A stretch of 64,000 nucleotides of DNA from CAYMYN01 sp964394665. GTDB lineage: Bacteria; Planctomycetota; UBA1135; GCA-002686595. Of this stretch, positions 37,808 to 46,481 are shown one piece after another (position 1 is the stretch's first letter; each line of letters starts with the position of its first letter). The stretch covers positions 124,001-188,000 of the forward strand of contig CAYMYN010000001.1 in NCBI GenBank assembly GCA_964394665.1, read 5' to 3'. A program made the translations under genes and the position numbers. Under the pieces are notes generated by a model. It saw nothing but the letters and a program-made list of their open reading frames with translations, was not told the origin of the DNA and searched no databases.

Positions 37808-38797
37808 ATGCACCGCCACTCCATCGCATTCCTGTGCCTCCTGCAGGCGGTTCCCGCCCTCGCCCTGGGTGACGCCGACCTCGGCCTGGAAGCCGTCGTC
37901 CCCTACGCCCAGGTGGGCGACATCGTCGAGGTGCGTCTCATAGCGACCGCCCAGGACGACACTCCCACGGAAGCCGGCGCACTGGATGTCGTTCTCTCCT
38001 ACGACCCCGGCGTGCTCCGATTGCTCGGGCACGACACGACGGGCGCGGGTTACGCCTGGTTCGTGGCCGGCTTCCTCCCCGACCCCGATGGCATCAACCT
38101 CGATCTCACGGATGGCCAAGCCCTCTTCACGGCCCTCTCCCAGATCAACCTGCCCGCCACGATCCCCATGGACCCGGGCCTGCGGGTGACGACCTTCCGC
38201 TTCTTGGCCCTCGAGCCGAGCGCCGCGACGGGCGTGCACTTCCTGGCGAATTCGGGCAGCTTCGGTCGCACCCAGGTACTCGACTTCTATCAACCCGGGA
38301 CGGACATCACTGGGGACATCTCCGCATTCGCCGCGGTGACGATCGGCGGCCTGCGAGCGTTCTGCGCGGGCACCGTGGGAGCCTGCCCCTGCGGCAACGC
38401 CGCCGCGCCGACGGAGGGCTGCGCGAACTCGACCGGAGCCGGGGCGCTGCTGGCCTCATCCGGCTCGACGAGCGTGGCCGCCGACGACCTGGGTTTCAGC
38501 TCGTCGAATCTCCTGCCCGGGCAAGCGGTCCTGCTGTTCGCCGGCCTCAACGCCGTCAACGGAGGTCAGGGCACACCCTTCGGCGCCGGCTTGCGCTGCG
38601 CGGGCGGCGGGGTGCGTCGCCTCGGAGTTCGCATGCCCGATCCCGGCGGCAATGCCTCCTGGGGGCCGAGCCTCGCGTCGATCGGAGGCTGGCAAGCCGG
38701 CGACGTGCGCCGCTTCCAGTCCTGGTATCGCGACCCGGCGAGTGCCTGCGCGGGCTTCAACTTCTCGCACGGCCTCGAGGCGGTGTTCGTTCCTTAG
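37808..38797 (+). CDS. Exported cohesin-like protein with C-terminal CPCG domain, paralogue of the preceding gene
   Basis: Encodes 329 residues. A signal peptide (about 1-20) precedes a cohesin-like domain (VGDIVEVRLIATAQ ... ALDVVLSYDPGVLRLLGH ... LRVTTFRFLALEP) and the CPCG domain (ACPCGNAAAPTEGCANSTGAGALL, GTPFGAGLRCAGGGVRRLGV, FQSWYRDPASACAGFNFSHG). The 5-nt gap to the upstream paralogue implies one transcript and a local duplication. The stop codon is the first element of a 162-bp palindrome. Calcium-dependent partner binding is inferred from the fold family only. Confidence 0.8.
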   Translation: MHRHSIAFLCLLQAVPALALGDADLGLEAVVPYAQVGDIVEVRLIATAQDDTPTEAGALDVVLSYDPGVLRLLGHDTTGAGYAWFVAGFLPDPDGINLDLTDGQALFTALSQINLPATIPMDPGLRVTTFRFLALEPSAATGVHFLANSGSFGRTQVLDFYQPGTDITGDISAFAAVTIGGLRAFCAGTVGACPCGNAAAPTEGCANSTGAGALLASSGSTSVAADDLGFSSSNLLPGQAVLLFAGLNAVNGGQGTPFGAGLRCAGGGVRRLGVRMPDPGGNASWGPSLASIGGWQAGDVRRFQSWYRDPASACAGFNFSHGLEAVFVP

Positions 38798-38958
38798 AGC
38801 CCGTCCGAAGATCTGGCGCGCCCCGCGGGCGCGCTGGGGCCGCGATCCGCAAGGCGCAGCGACGACGCGTATTCGCCTGCAATACTCGGAGGAGCTGCAA
38901 CGCCGCGGGCGCGAGCTCCAGCGCGGCCACGGGGCGCGCCAGGTCTTGGGACGGGCTC
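38797..38958. repeat. 162-bp imperfect palindrome filling a convergent intergenic gap
   Basis: The outer arms 38797-38824 and 38931-38958 are inverted copies matching at 26 of 28 positions (left arm GAGCCCGTCC...GGCGCGCCCC). Inner parts pair as well (CGCGCTGG with CCAGCGCG, GCAGC with GCTGC), and the centre is a GTATT/AATAC dyad at 38869-38885. The element starts at the last base of the upstream stop codon and ends 18 nt before the stop of the convergent gene. It could be a very long bidirectional terminator or a small non-autonomous mobile element. Confidence 0.65.
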
Positions 38959-38971
38959 TTCAAGCCCGTCC
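38949..38971. terminator. Alternative hairpin overlapping the palindrome's right end
   Basis: GGACGGGC (38949-38956) pairs with GCCCGTCC (38964-38971) around a 7-nt loop. The 38949-38956 arm can also pair with the copy at 38799-38806, so two mutually exclusive folds exist. Located just past the end of the minus-strand MsrBA gene, it may terminate that transcript. Confidence 0.45.
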
Positions 38972-38976
38972 GACTC

Positions 38977-40062
38977 TCAGTCGCGCAGGAAGTGGCAGGT
39001 GTAGCCGCCGGGGTTCTTCTCGAGGTAGTCCTGGTGGTAGTCCTCGGCGGGCCAGAAGGGGCCGGCGGGGGTGACCTCGGTCACGATCGGGCGCTTCCAA
39101 CGGCCCGACGCGGTGGCGCGGGCGATCGCGCGCTCGGCCTCGAGCTTCTGGCCGGGGCTCGTGTAGAAGATGGCCGAGCGGTACTGCGTGCCGCGGTCGT
39201 TGCCCTGGCGATTCAGGGTCGTGGGGTCGTGCATGCGGAAGAACGTGTCCAGCAGCTCGCCGAAGGGGAGACGGCTGGGGTCGAACACGATGCGGATCGA
39301 CTCGGCGTGGCCGGTGGTCCCGGTGGTGACCTGCTTGTACGTCACGTTCTCGACGTGGCCGCCGCTGTAGCCGACCTCGGTCTCGAGCACGCCGGGCCAC
39401 TTGCGCAGGATGTCCTCCATGCCCCAGAAGCAGCCGCCGGCGAGGATCGCGGTCTCGCGGCCGGGCTCGCGGGGAGCGGGCGTCGAGGCTGCGTCCGGAG
39501 CCGACTCGCCGCGCAACTCGGCGGGGAAGCGCGTCAGAAGCTCGCCGTAGCCCTCGGCCTCGAGGCGCGCGAGCGGCACGAAGCGCAGGGCGGCGGAGTT
39601 GATGCAGTAGCGCAGCCCGGTCGGCGCGGGGCCGTCGGGAAACACGTGTCCCAGGTGTGAGTCGGCGCGCGCCGAGCGCACCTCGGTGCGGACCATGCCG
39701 TGGGAGACGTCCTTCGCCTCGACCAGCGCCTGCGACGAGACCGGGCGCGTGAAGCTCGGCCAGCCGGTGCGCGAGTCGTACTTGTCGAGGGACAGGAACA
39801 AGGGTTCGCCCGAGACCACGTCGACGTACAGGCCGGGCTCCTTGTGGTCCCAGTACTCGTTGCGGAAGGCGGGCTCGGTGCCGTCCTCCTGGGTCACGCG
39901 GTACTGCATGGGGGTGAGGCGCGCGCGCAGCGACTCGCGATCGGGCGGCGCCCAGGCCTGGGCGGGGTCCGGGGCCTCGGTGGACTCGGGGGCCGTGCGG
40001 GCGCCCTGGGGCGCGCAGGCGACGAGCGGGAGCAAGAACGAGAGGACGGCGGGGCTTCGCAT
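38977..40062 (-). CDS. msrBA: Exported peptide methionine sulfoxide reductase MsrB-MsrA fusion lipoprotein
   Basis: Encodes 361 residues from the ATG at 40062. The N-terminus is a lipoprotein signal with lipobox LVAC (Cys16). MsrB comes first (about 50-165) with YDSRTGWPSF and catalytic Cys153 in RYCINS; it has no other Cys, so it lacks both zinc-binding CxxC pairs and an internal resolving Cys. MsrA follows (about 205-361) with GGCFWG (Cys211) and a Cys close to the C-terminus (YTCHF). The fused enzyme repairs both R and S methionine sulfoxides in envelope proteins. Reduction would need an exported thioredoxin-like donor, not encoded here. Confidence 0.92.
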   Translation of the reverse strand: MRSPAVLSFLLPLVACAPQGARTAPESTEAPDPAQAWAPPDRESLRARLTPMQYRVTQEDGTEPAFRNEYWDHKEPGLYVDVVSGEPLFLSLDKYDSRTGWPSFTRPVSSQALVEAKDVSHGMVRTEVRSARADSHLGHVFPDGPAPTGLRYCINSAALRFVPLARLEAEGYGELLTRFPAELRGESAPDAASTPAPREPGRETAILAGGCFWGMEDILRKWPGVLETEVGYSGGHVENVTYKQVTTGTTGHAESIRIVFDPSRLPFGELLDTFFRMHDPTTLNRQGNDRGTQYRSAIFYTSPGQKLEAERAIARATASGRWKRPIVTEVTPAGPFWPAEDYHQDYLEKNPGGYTCHFLRD

Positions 40063-40130
40063 GGCGGATCCGGTGGGGGTTTCCCGTTGTACGACGGGCA
40101 GGCCCGGCCGGGACCTCCCGGGGGCGGACT

Positions 40131-40640
40131 TCAGGGTGCGTCCAGGACGAGGATGCGCTCCTCGACCTCCACGCCGCGCACGTTGGAGTAGGCGCGCTCG
40201 GTGCGCAGGATCTGGAAGCCGCACTTCTCGAGCACGCGCAGGGAGGCCAGGTTGTCCGACGCCACGCGGGCCTGGAGTGGGCGCACCGCGTGTGAGAGCA
40301 GGAATCGGCGCAGGGCCCGGGTGGCGATGCCGCGGCCCCAGAAAGGGCGCGCGAGCCAGTAACCGACCTCGGGCTCGCCGTTGCGCTCGAAGCCCACGAC
40401 GTGCCCGGCGAGCTCCCCGTCGACCAGGATCGCGCGCATCACGATCGCCCCGTCGACCAGGTGCCCGCGCCAGCGCTTGAGGTACGACGCGCGGTCGGTC
40501 GAGTCCTCGGCCGCGAAGGCGACGCGGTGGCGCGCCAGGGGGTCGAGCTGGTGCTCGAAGAGGACGGGCAGGTCCTCCTCGAGCACCGGGCGCAGCTCGA
40601 CGCGCTCCTCGGCGGGTAGGGGCTCGGGGCTGGCGGTCAC
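40131..40640 (-). CDS. GNAT family N-acetyltransferase, RimJ/RimL-like
   Basis: Encodes 169 residues from a GTG. The fold is visible as VELRPVLEEDLPVLFEHQLDP at the start, the central strand AGHVVGF, PEVGYWLARPFWGRGIATRALRRFL containing the acetyl-CoA-binding GRGIAT loop, then VASDNLASLRVLEKCGFQILR. These enzymes acetylate protein N-termini or small molecules. The GTG start overlaps the stop of the upstream DUF1579 gene by 4 nt (GTGA), so the two are translationally coupled. Substrate unknown. Confidence 0.85.
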   Translation of the reverse strand: MTASPEPLPAEERVELRPVLEEDLPVLFEHQLDPLARHRVAFAAEDSTDRASYLKRWRGHLVDGAIVMRAILVDGELAGHVVGFERNGEPEVGYWLARPFWGRGIATRALRRFLLSHAVRPLQARVASDNLASLRVLEKCGFQILRTERAYSNVRGVEVEERILVLDAP

Positions 40641-41197
40641 TTCTTGCGCTCGTAGCGGATCGTCATGGCCTCGAAGAGCTCGCCGCCCTCGCCGGGCCAG
40701 AGCATGCGGAACTGCTGGGTGTCGTCGTCGACGATCTTGGTCTCGTGGATCTCGACCTGGGGCTCGCCGGTCATCGGGTTCTTGCCCGGGACCTCGCAGC
40801 GCAGGGTCTTGGTGGCCTCGTCGTAGGCCCCCTCAATGGTCACCATGCGGTCGGTCCAGGAGTCGACCCACGTGCCGACGAACTTCTGCTTCTCCGGGTC
40901 GTAGCCCGTGATGCCGTGGCCGTGGAACGGCAGGCCCATCATCTCGCCCCGGTAGTCGTCGACGATCCAGAGCTTGCCGACCAGCTTGCGCTCGAGCACG
41001 GCCTTCGATCCGCTCACGCCGGCCATGGGCATGTCGAGGGTCGCGTTCCAGGTGCCGGCCCAGCGCTCGAGCATCTCGTGCTGCTTGGTGGGCTTGGCCA
41101 GCATCTCGTCCTGCGCGAGGGCGCGCGTCGAGACGGCGAATGCGGAGAAGGCGAGGACGGGCAGGGTGAGAGCGAGGGCGATCGTGCGCAGCTTCAT
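40637..41197 (-). CDS. DUF1579 family exported protein
   Basis: Encodes 186 residues. A signal peptide ends near ALAQ. The core matches DUF1579: HEMLERWAGTWNATLDM, ERKLVGKLWIVDDYRGEMMGLPFHGHGITGYDPEKQKFVGTWVDS, MVTIEGAYDEATKTL and a final IRYER strand, a lipocalin-like beta barrel by analogy. Function of the family is not established. It is the first gene of an operon with the GNAT gene and is divergent from ftcD, 224 nt away, with a hairpin (GCCCGCC/GGCGGGC, 41264-41281) in between. Confidence 0.85.
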   Translation of the reverse strand: MKLRTIALALTLPVLAFSAFAVSTRALAQDEMLAKPTKQHEMLERWAGTWNATLDMPMAGVSGSKAVLERKLVGKLWIVDDYRGEMMGLPFHGHGITGYDPEKQKFVGTWVDSWTDRMVTIEGAYDEATKTLRCEVPGKNPMTGEPQVEIHETKIVDDDTQQFRMLWPGEGGELFEAMTIRYERKK

Positions 41198-41421
41198 GGG
41201 TTCCCCCCTGGGGGTCGGGCGCCGCGTGGGGCGCGGAGGTGGCGAGTCGGGTCGTTGAACAGGGCCCGCCGAACGGCGGGCGGTCGGGCAGGATAGCGCG
41301 GGGTCCGGCGCCCGGGGCGTGGGGGCTCTCGCGGTGGGCCGCCGGTGGGGTTCGGGGCTCGGCCTCGACCGGGCGGGGCCGGGGGTGGAGAATGTTCGCC
41401 CCCAACTCCCGAGGACCTCCC

Positions 41422-43113
41422 ATGGAACGACTGATCGAGTGCGTGCCCAACTTCAGCGAGGGCCGCGACCCCGAGCTCATCCGCCGCATCACCGAGCGCA
41501 TCGCCGCGGTCGAGGGCGTCGAGCTCCTGGACGTCGACCCCGGAAAGGCCACGAACCGCACGGTCGTGACCTTCGTCGGCGCGCCCGAGGCGGTGATCGA
41601 GGGCGCGCTCGAGGCCGGCCGCGCCGCCGTCGAGCTGATCGACATGCGCAAGCACTCCGGCGAGCACCCGCGCTTCGGCGCCATGGACGTGTGCCCGCTG
41701 GTGCCGGTCTCGGGGGTGACGATGGAGGAGACCGCGGCCTACGCCCGCGACTTGGCGCGGCGTCTGGGCGAGGAGGTCGGCCTGACGATCTACTGCTACG
41801 AGCACGCCGCGACGAGCCCCGAGCGGCGCAACCTGGCCGCGGTGCGCGCGGGCGAGTACGAAGGGCTCGAGGCGAAGCTCGCCGATCCGCGCTGGAAGCC
41901 CGACTTCGGACCGGCGAAGTTCAACCCGCGCTCGGGGGCGACGGCGGTCGGGGCGCGCGACTTCCTGATCGCCTACAACGTCAACCTCAACACGACCTCG
42001 ACGCGCCGCGCGAACGCGATCGCCTTCGACGTGCGCGAGAAGGGGCGCGAGAAGCGCGTCGGCGATCCGCTCAGCGGCCCGATCGCCAAGGACGAGCAGG
42101 GCCGCACGCTGTGGATCCCCGGATCGCTCAAGGCCGTCAAGGCCATCGGCTGGTTCATCGAGGAGTACGGCATCGCCCAGATCTCGATGAACCTGACCGA
42201 CCTCGCGGTGACGCCCTTGCACGTCGCCTTCGACGAGTGCTGCGAGAAGGCGCGCGATCGCGGCCTGCGGGTGACCGGCTCCGAGGTCGTCGGCCTGCTG
42301 CCGCTGCGCGCGCTGCTCGAGGCGGGGCGCTACTTCCTGCGCAAGCAGCAGCGCTCGACCGGCGTGAGCGATGCGGAGCTGATCCAGATCGCGGTCAAGT
42401 CGATGGGTCTCGACGACCTCGCGCCCTTCGACCCGCGCAAGAAGATCATCGAGTACGTGCTCGCCGAGCGACGCGGCGAGCGGCGCCTGGTCGACCTGGA
42501 CCTCGCCTCGTTCACGCACGTCACCGCCTCGGAGGCCCCGGCCCCCGGCGGTGGCTCGGTGGCGGCCGCCGTCGGCGCCCTGGGCGCGGCCCTGGGCACG
42601 ATGGTGGCGAACCTCTCGTCGCACAAACGCGGCTGGGACGAGCGCTGGGAGGAGTTCTCGGAGTGGGCCGAACGCGGCAAGGGCCACTACGACGGGCTGC
42701 TGCGCCTGGTGGACGAGGACACGCGCGCCTTCGACGCGGTGCTCGCGGCGATGCGGATGCCGCGCGCCAGCGCCGCCGAGCAGGCTGCCCGCGAGGCCGC
42801 GCTCGAGGCCGCCACCTGCCGCGCGATCGAAGTTCCGCTGGCCGTCATGGAGCTCGCCCTCGAATCGCTGAGCGTCGTGAAGGCCATGGCCGAGATGGGC
42901 CTCGAGAGCTCGGTCTCCGACGCCGGGGTCGGGGCCCTGTGCGCCCGCACGGCGGTCATGGGGGCCTACCTCAACGTCAAGACCAACGTCCGAGGCCTCT
43001 CCGATCGACGCCTGGCCGACCAGTATCTGGCCCGGGCTCGGGCCATCCAGACCGAAGCGGCCTCCCAGGAAGCGCTGATCCTCGATATCGTGGTGCGACG
43101 CCTGGAGGCGTGA
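41422..43113 (+). CDS. ftcD: Bifunctional glutamate formiminotransferase / formimino-THF cyclodeaminase
   Basis: Encodes 563 residues from the ATG at 41422, similar in length to the fused FtcD of animals and some bacteria. The formiminotransferase part (about 1-330) starts with ERLIECVPNFSEGRD and holds RKHSGEHPRFGAMDVCPLVPV, the catalytic-His region. The cyclodeaminase part (about 350-563) has the signature ASEAPAPGGGSVAAAVGALGAALGTMVANL and a helical bundle. The enzyme moves the formimino group from formiminoglutamate to tetrahydrofolate and releases ammonia, the last step of one histidine degradation route. No other hut gene is in the window. A small gene follows 5 nt later. Confidence 0.95.
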   Translation: MERLIECVPNFSEGRDPELIRRITERIAAVEGVELLDVDPGKATNRTVVTFVGAPEAVIEGALEAGRAAVELIDMRKHSGEHPRFGAMDVCPLVPVSGVTMEETAAYARDLARRLGEEVGLTIYCYEHAATSPERRNLAAVRAGEYEGLEAKLADPRWKPDFGPAKFNPRSGATAVGARDFLIAYNVNLNTTSTRRANAIAFDVREKGREKRVGDPLSGPIAKDEQGRTLWIPGSLKAVKAIGWFIEEYGIAQISMNLTDLAVTPLHVAFDECCEKARDRGLRVTGSEVVGLLPLRALLEAGRYFLRKQQRSTGVSDAELIQIAVKSMGLDDLAPFDPRKKIIEYVLAERRGERRLVDLDLASFTHVTASEAPAPGGGSVAAAVGALGAALGTMVANLSSHKRGWDERWEEFSEWAERGKGHYDGLLRLVDEDTRAFDAVLAAMRMPRASAAEQAAREAALEAATCRAIEVPLAVMELALESLSVVKAMAEMGLESSVSDAGVGALCARTAVMGAYLNVKTNVRGLSDRRLADQYLARARAIQTEAASQEALILDIVVRRLEA

Positions 43114-43118
43114 GGGCC

Positions 43119-43382
43119 ATGGCCACCATCCGCAACAACACGAAGCGACCCATCAAGGTGCCCTTGCCCGGCGGCAAGTTCCTGCGCCTCTCGCCCGGCA
43201 AGACGGGCGAGGCCAGCTCCAAGGCGGTCGAGCATCCGCCGCTCGTGGCGCTGGTCGAGAAGGGCGAGATCACGATCCTCGAGACCGGCACGACCCGTGG
43301 GCTGGGCGCCCAGAACTCTGGGCTCTCCGGCGCGACGGGGCACGACCCCGATCGCACGATCCAGCGCACGGGCGACGGCTGA
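43119..43382 (+). CDS. Small protein of unknown function downstream of ftcD
   Basis: Encodes 87 residues from the ATG at 43119, 5 nt after the ftcD stop, with GGAGG about 10 nt upstream of the start inside the end of ftcD. The first 55 residues (NNTKRPIKVPLPGGKFLRLSPGKTGE ... HPPLVALVEKGEITI) read as a small all-beta domain with alternating strands. The tail is polar and Gly/Thr-rich. The gene is convincing by codon use and position, but I cannot name a family. Operon position does not by itself show a role in folate or histidine metabolism. Confidence 0.65.
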   Translation: MATIRNNTKRPIKVPLPGGKFLRLSPGKTGEASSKAVEHPPLVALVEKGEITILETGTTRGLGAQNSGLSGATGHDPDRTIQRTGDG

Positions 43383-43598
43383 ACGGCGCCCGCGCCTCGG
43401 ATCGAGCGCGGCCCCGTACCCGATCGAGTCACGCGAGCACGCTTCGAAGCCCACCCGGAGCGGAGCGAACGGGCATGGGCCCCACTGCGGCGAGGCGCGC
43501 TACGCCCTGCGGCCCCTGTCGCGCCGTCGGATCCGGGATACCGTTTGTGGGCGCGGTCCGTCGTCTCCCCGAACCCGGCGGCGGCCGCCAGTCCCCCC

Positions 43599-46481
43599 AT
43601 GGCTCTCCTCCAGCGCGCCGCGTGCGCCGTCGGGCTCTTCGTGCTCGGCCCGCTCCCCCTCCAGGCCGACGTCCTGACCCTCGTGGCAAGCAAGGACGCG
43701 ACCCTGTACCAGCATCCGAGCGGGCAGCTCGCCAACGGCTCGGGGCAGCGCTTCTTCGCCGGCCGAACCCTGCAGGTCGCGGGCGAGGACATTCGCCGGG
43801 GCCTGGTGGCCTTCGACGTCGGCGCGGTGATCCCGCCCGGGTCGGTCATCCACTCGGTCAGCCTGCGCCTCTACATGTCGCGCACCCAGGCCGGGAGCGA
43901 GCCGGTCGGCCTGCACCTGGCGCTCGCCGACTGGGGCGAGGGCGCGTCGGTCGCACCCGGCCAGGAGGGCAACGGCACGGCCGCGATGGTGAACGACGCC
44001 ACCTGGCTGCACACCTTCTACCCGAGCGCGTTCTGGACCAGCCCTGGCGGGGACTTCGACCCGCTGGCGAGCGCCAGCTTGCCGGTGGCCGGCACCGGCT
44101 TCTACACCTGGAGCGGAGCCAACCTCGCCGCCGACGTGCAGACCTGGGTCAACGACCCCACCACGAACTTCGGCTGGTTCGTGCTCGGGAACGAGGCCGT
44201 CGAGCTCTCGGCCAAGCGCTTCGACGGCCGCACGGCCAGCACCGCCAGCCGGCGCCCGCAGCTCACGATCGATTTCACGCCCGGCTCGGGGGGCGGAGCT
44301 TGCTGCCTGCCGAACGGCGGTTGCGTGCTGCTCTCCTCGGGCGACTGCGCGCTGCTGGGTGGCGTCTATCAGGGCGACGGCGCGCTGTGCACGCCCAACC
44401 CCTGCCCGCAGCCGACCGGGGCCTGCTGCTTCGGCAACGGCACCTGCCAGGTATTGACCGCAGCCGAGTGCGCGCAGCAGGGCGGCAGCTATCAAGGCAA
44501 CGACGTGCCCTGCTCGATGCACCTGTGCCCGCTCGTCCTGACGCCCTTCGTCGATCCCCTGCCCCTCCCGGCGGTGGCCCAGCCCACGAGCGGCGTGCCG
44601 GGCGGCGCGGCGGACTACACGATCCCGATCGTCCAGATCCAGCAGAAGCTGCACCGCGATCTGCCCCCCACCACGCTCTGGAGCTACGGCGGGACCTATC
44701 CGGGCCCGACCATCGAGGCCAGCGTCGATCAGCTCGTGCGCGTGCGCTGGATCAACGACCTGCGCGACTCGCAGGGCAACCTGCGCTCGCAGCATCTCCT
44801 GCCCGTCGACCTGTGCCTGCACGGACCGAACCACGAGGGCGACACGGCGCGCACCGTGGTGCACCTGCACGGCGGGCACGTCGCAGCCGACTCCGACGGA
44901 CACCCCGAGGACACGATCCTGCCCGGCCAGGAGCAGACCTTCGAGTACCCCAACCACCAGCTCCCGGCGACGCTCTGGTACCACGACCACGCGCTGGGCA
45001 TCACGCGCCTCAACGTCTGGCTGGGTCTGGCGGGTTTCTACCTGATCCGCGACGCCTACGAGCAGGCCCTGAACCTGCCCTCCGGCGGGTACGAGCTCCC
45101 GCTCGTCATCCAGGACCGCAGCTTCATGGCCGACGGGAGCCTGGTGTACCCCGCGCAGTGGGAGGAGCACGTCCACGGCGACACGATCCTGGTCAACGGC
45201 AAGGTCTGGCCCTACCACTACGTCGAGCTCGGCAAGTACCGCTTGCGCCTGCTCAATGGCTGCAACTCGCGCACGCTGACCCTGTCGCTCTCGCCTTCGA
45301 CGGGCGCCAGCTTCCAGCAGATCGGCGGCGACGGGGGCCTGTTGCCCGCGCCGGTGACGCTGAACGAGCTGACCCTGCAACCGGGCGAGCGCGCCGACGT
45401 GATCGTCGACTTCTCCTTCTACGCGCCGGGGACCGAGGTGCTGCTGCTCAACTCGGCCACCGCGCCCTTCCCGGGCGGGGATCCCTCCTCGGTCGTGCCG
45501 AACGTGATGAAGTTCATCGTGCTCGCCGGCACGGGCTTCACCGGGCCGATCCCTCCGGTGCTGCGGCCGCGTGAACAACTGCTCGAGAGCGCGGCGGTCG
45601 AGGAGCGCGAGTTCCGCCTGGCCAAGGTGCAGGGCGACCCCTGCACGGGCTTCAAGTGGCTGATCAACGGCATGGGGTGGCACCACATCTCCGAGCTGCC
45701 CGTGCTGGACACGATCGAGGTCTGGAGCTTCGTCAACCAATCCGCGATCTCGCACCCCATGCACATGCACCTGGTGATGTTCCAGGTGCTCGACCGCCAG
45801 GACTTCACCCTGGTCGGCAACGACGTGGTGCCGATCGGCACGCCCCTGCCGCCGCGGCCGGGCGAGTCGGGCTGGAAGGACACGGTCGACGCGCCGCCCT
45901 TCCAGATCACGCGCGTCATCGCGCGCTTCGAGCGCTACCCGGGCCTGTTCTCCTACCACTGCCACATCCTCGAGCACGAGGACCACGAGATGATGCGGCA
46001 GTTCGACGCCCAGCCGAGCGTGGGCACGCCCTACTGCTACGGCGTGGGTTGCCCGTGCGGGAACGACCACCCGCAGGCCGGTTGCCTCAATGCCGCGGGC
46101 AAGGGCGCGGTGCTCTTCAGCCAGGGCACCGACAGCGTGGCGGCCGACGACCTCGTGCTGCGCGCGGTGCACCTGCCGCCGAACCAGCCCCAGCTCACCT
46201 ACATGGGCGGCGGCCAGATCGGGTTGCCCTTCGGCAACGGCCTGCGCTGCGTGGGGGCGGGCGGCGTCGGGCTGTTGCGTTTCGGCGTCGGCAACTCGGG
46301 TCCCGAGGGCGCGCTCCAGTTCGGCCCGGGCATCGTGGCGAGCTCTTGCCAAGTCCCCGGCGGCACCTGCATCACCCCCGGCTCGACCTGGCACTTCCAG
46401 AACTGGCACCGCGATCCCGGTGGGCCCTGCGGAGCGAGCTTCAACTTCTCGAACGCCGTGCGCGTCACCTTCGCCCCGTGA
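43599..46481 (+). CDS. Secreted multicopper oxidase fused to DNRLRE and CPCG domains
   Basis: Encodes 960 residues from the ATG at 43599 with a signal peptide ending near LQA. Residues about 25-225 are a DNRLRE-type beta domain (ATLYQHPSGQLANGSG ... RRGLVAFDVGAVIPPG). Two GACC-type Cys-rich repeats follow (about 230-315). The multicopper oxidase part has all four copper motifs: HLHGGHV (422-428), WYHDHA (460-465), HPMHMH (719-724) and HCHILEHEDHEM (787-798), so type 1 and the trinuclear site should be intact. The CPCG domain closes the protein. Substrate could be a phenol or metal ion; it is not predictable here. The next gene overlaps by 4 nt. Confidence 0.92.
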   Translation: MALLQRAACAVGLFVLGPLPLQADVLTLVASKDATLYQHPSGQLANGSGQRFFAGRTLQVAGEDIRRGLVAFDVGAVIPPGSVIHSVSLRLYMSRTQAGSEPVGLHLALADWGEGASVAPGQEGNGTAAMVNDATWLHTFYPSAFWTSPGGDFDPLASASLPVAGTGFYTWSGANLAADVQTWVNDPTTNFGWFVLGNEAVELSAKRFDGRTASTASRRPQLTIDFTPGSGGGACCLPNGGCVLLSSGDCALLGGVYQGDGALCTPNPCPQPTGACCFGNGTCQVLTAAECAQQGGSYQGNDVPCSMHLCPLVLTPFVDPLPLPAVAQPTSGVPGGAADYTIPIVQIQQKLHRDLPPTTLWSYGGTYPGPTIEASVDQLVRVRWINDLRDSQGNLRSQHLLPVDLCLHGPNHEGDTARTVVHLHGGHVAADSDGHPEDTILPGQEQTFEYPNHQLPATLWYHDHALGITRLNVWLGLAGFYLIRDAYEQALNLPSGGYELPLVIQDRSFMADGSLVYPAQWEEHVHGDTILVNGKVWPYHYVELGKYRLRLLNGCNSRTLTLSLSPSTGASFQQIGGDGGLLPAPVTLNELTLQPGERADVIVDFSFYAPGTEVLLLNSATAPFPGGDPSSVVPNVMKFIVLAGTGFTGPIPPVLRPREQLLESAAVEEREFRLAKVQGDPCTGFKWLINGMGWHHISELPVLDTIEVWSFVNQSAISHPMHMHLVMFQVLDRQDFTLVGNDVVPIGTPLPPRPGESGWKDTVDAPPFQITRVIARFERYPGLFSYHCHILEHEDHEMMRQFDAQPSVGTPYCYGVGCPCGNDHPQAGCLNAAGKGAVLFSQGTDSVAADDLVLRAVHLPPNQPQLTYMGGGQIGLPFGNGLRCVGAGGVGLLRFGVGNSGPEGALQFGPGIVASSCQVPGGTCITPGSTWHFQNWHRDPGGPCGASFNFSNAVRVTFAP

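Noticed and set aside
38797..38958. Integron attC site
   Set aside because: The palindrome lacks the GTTRRRY core and the L/R box layout, and no integrase or gene-cassette array is present.
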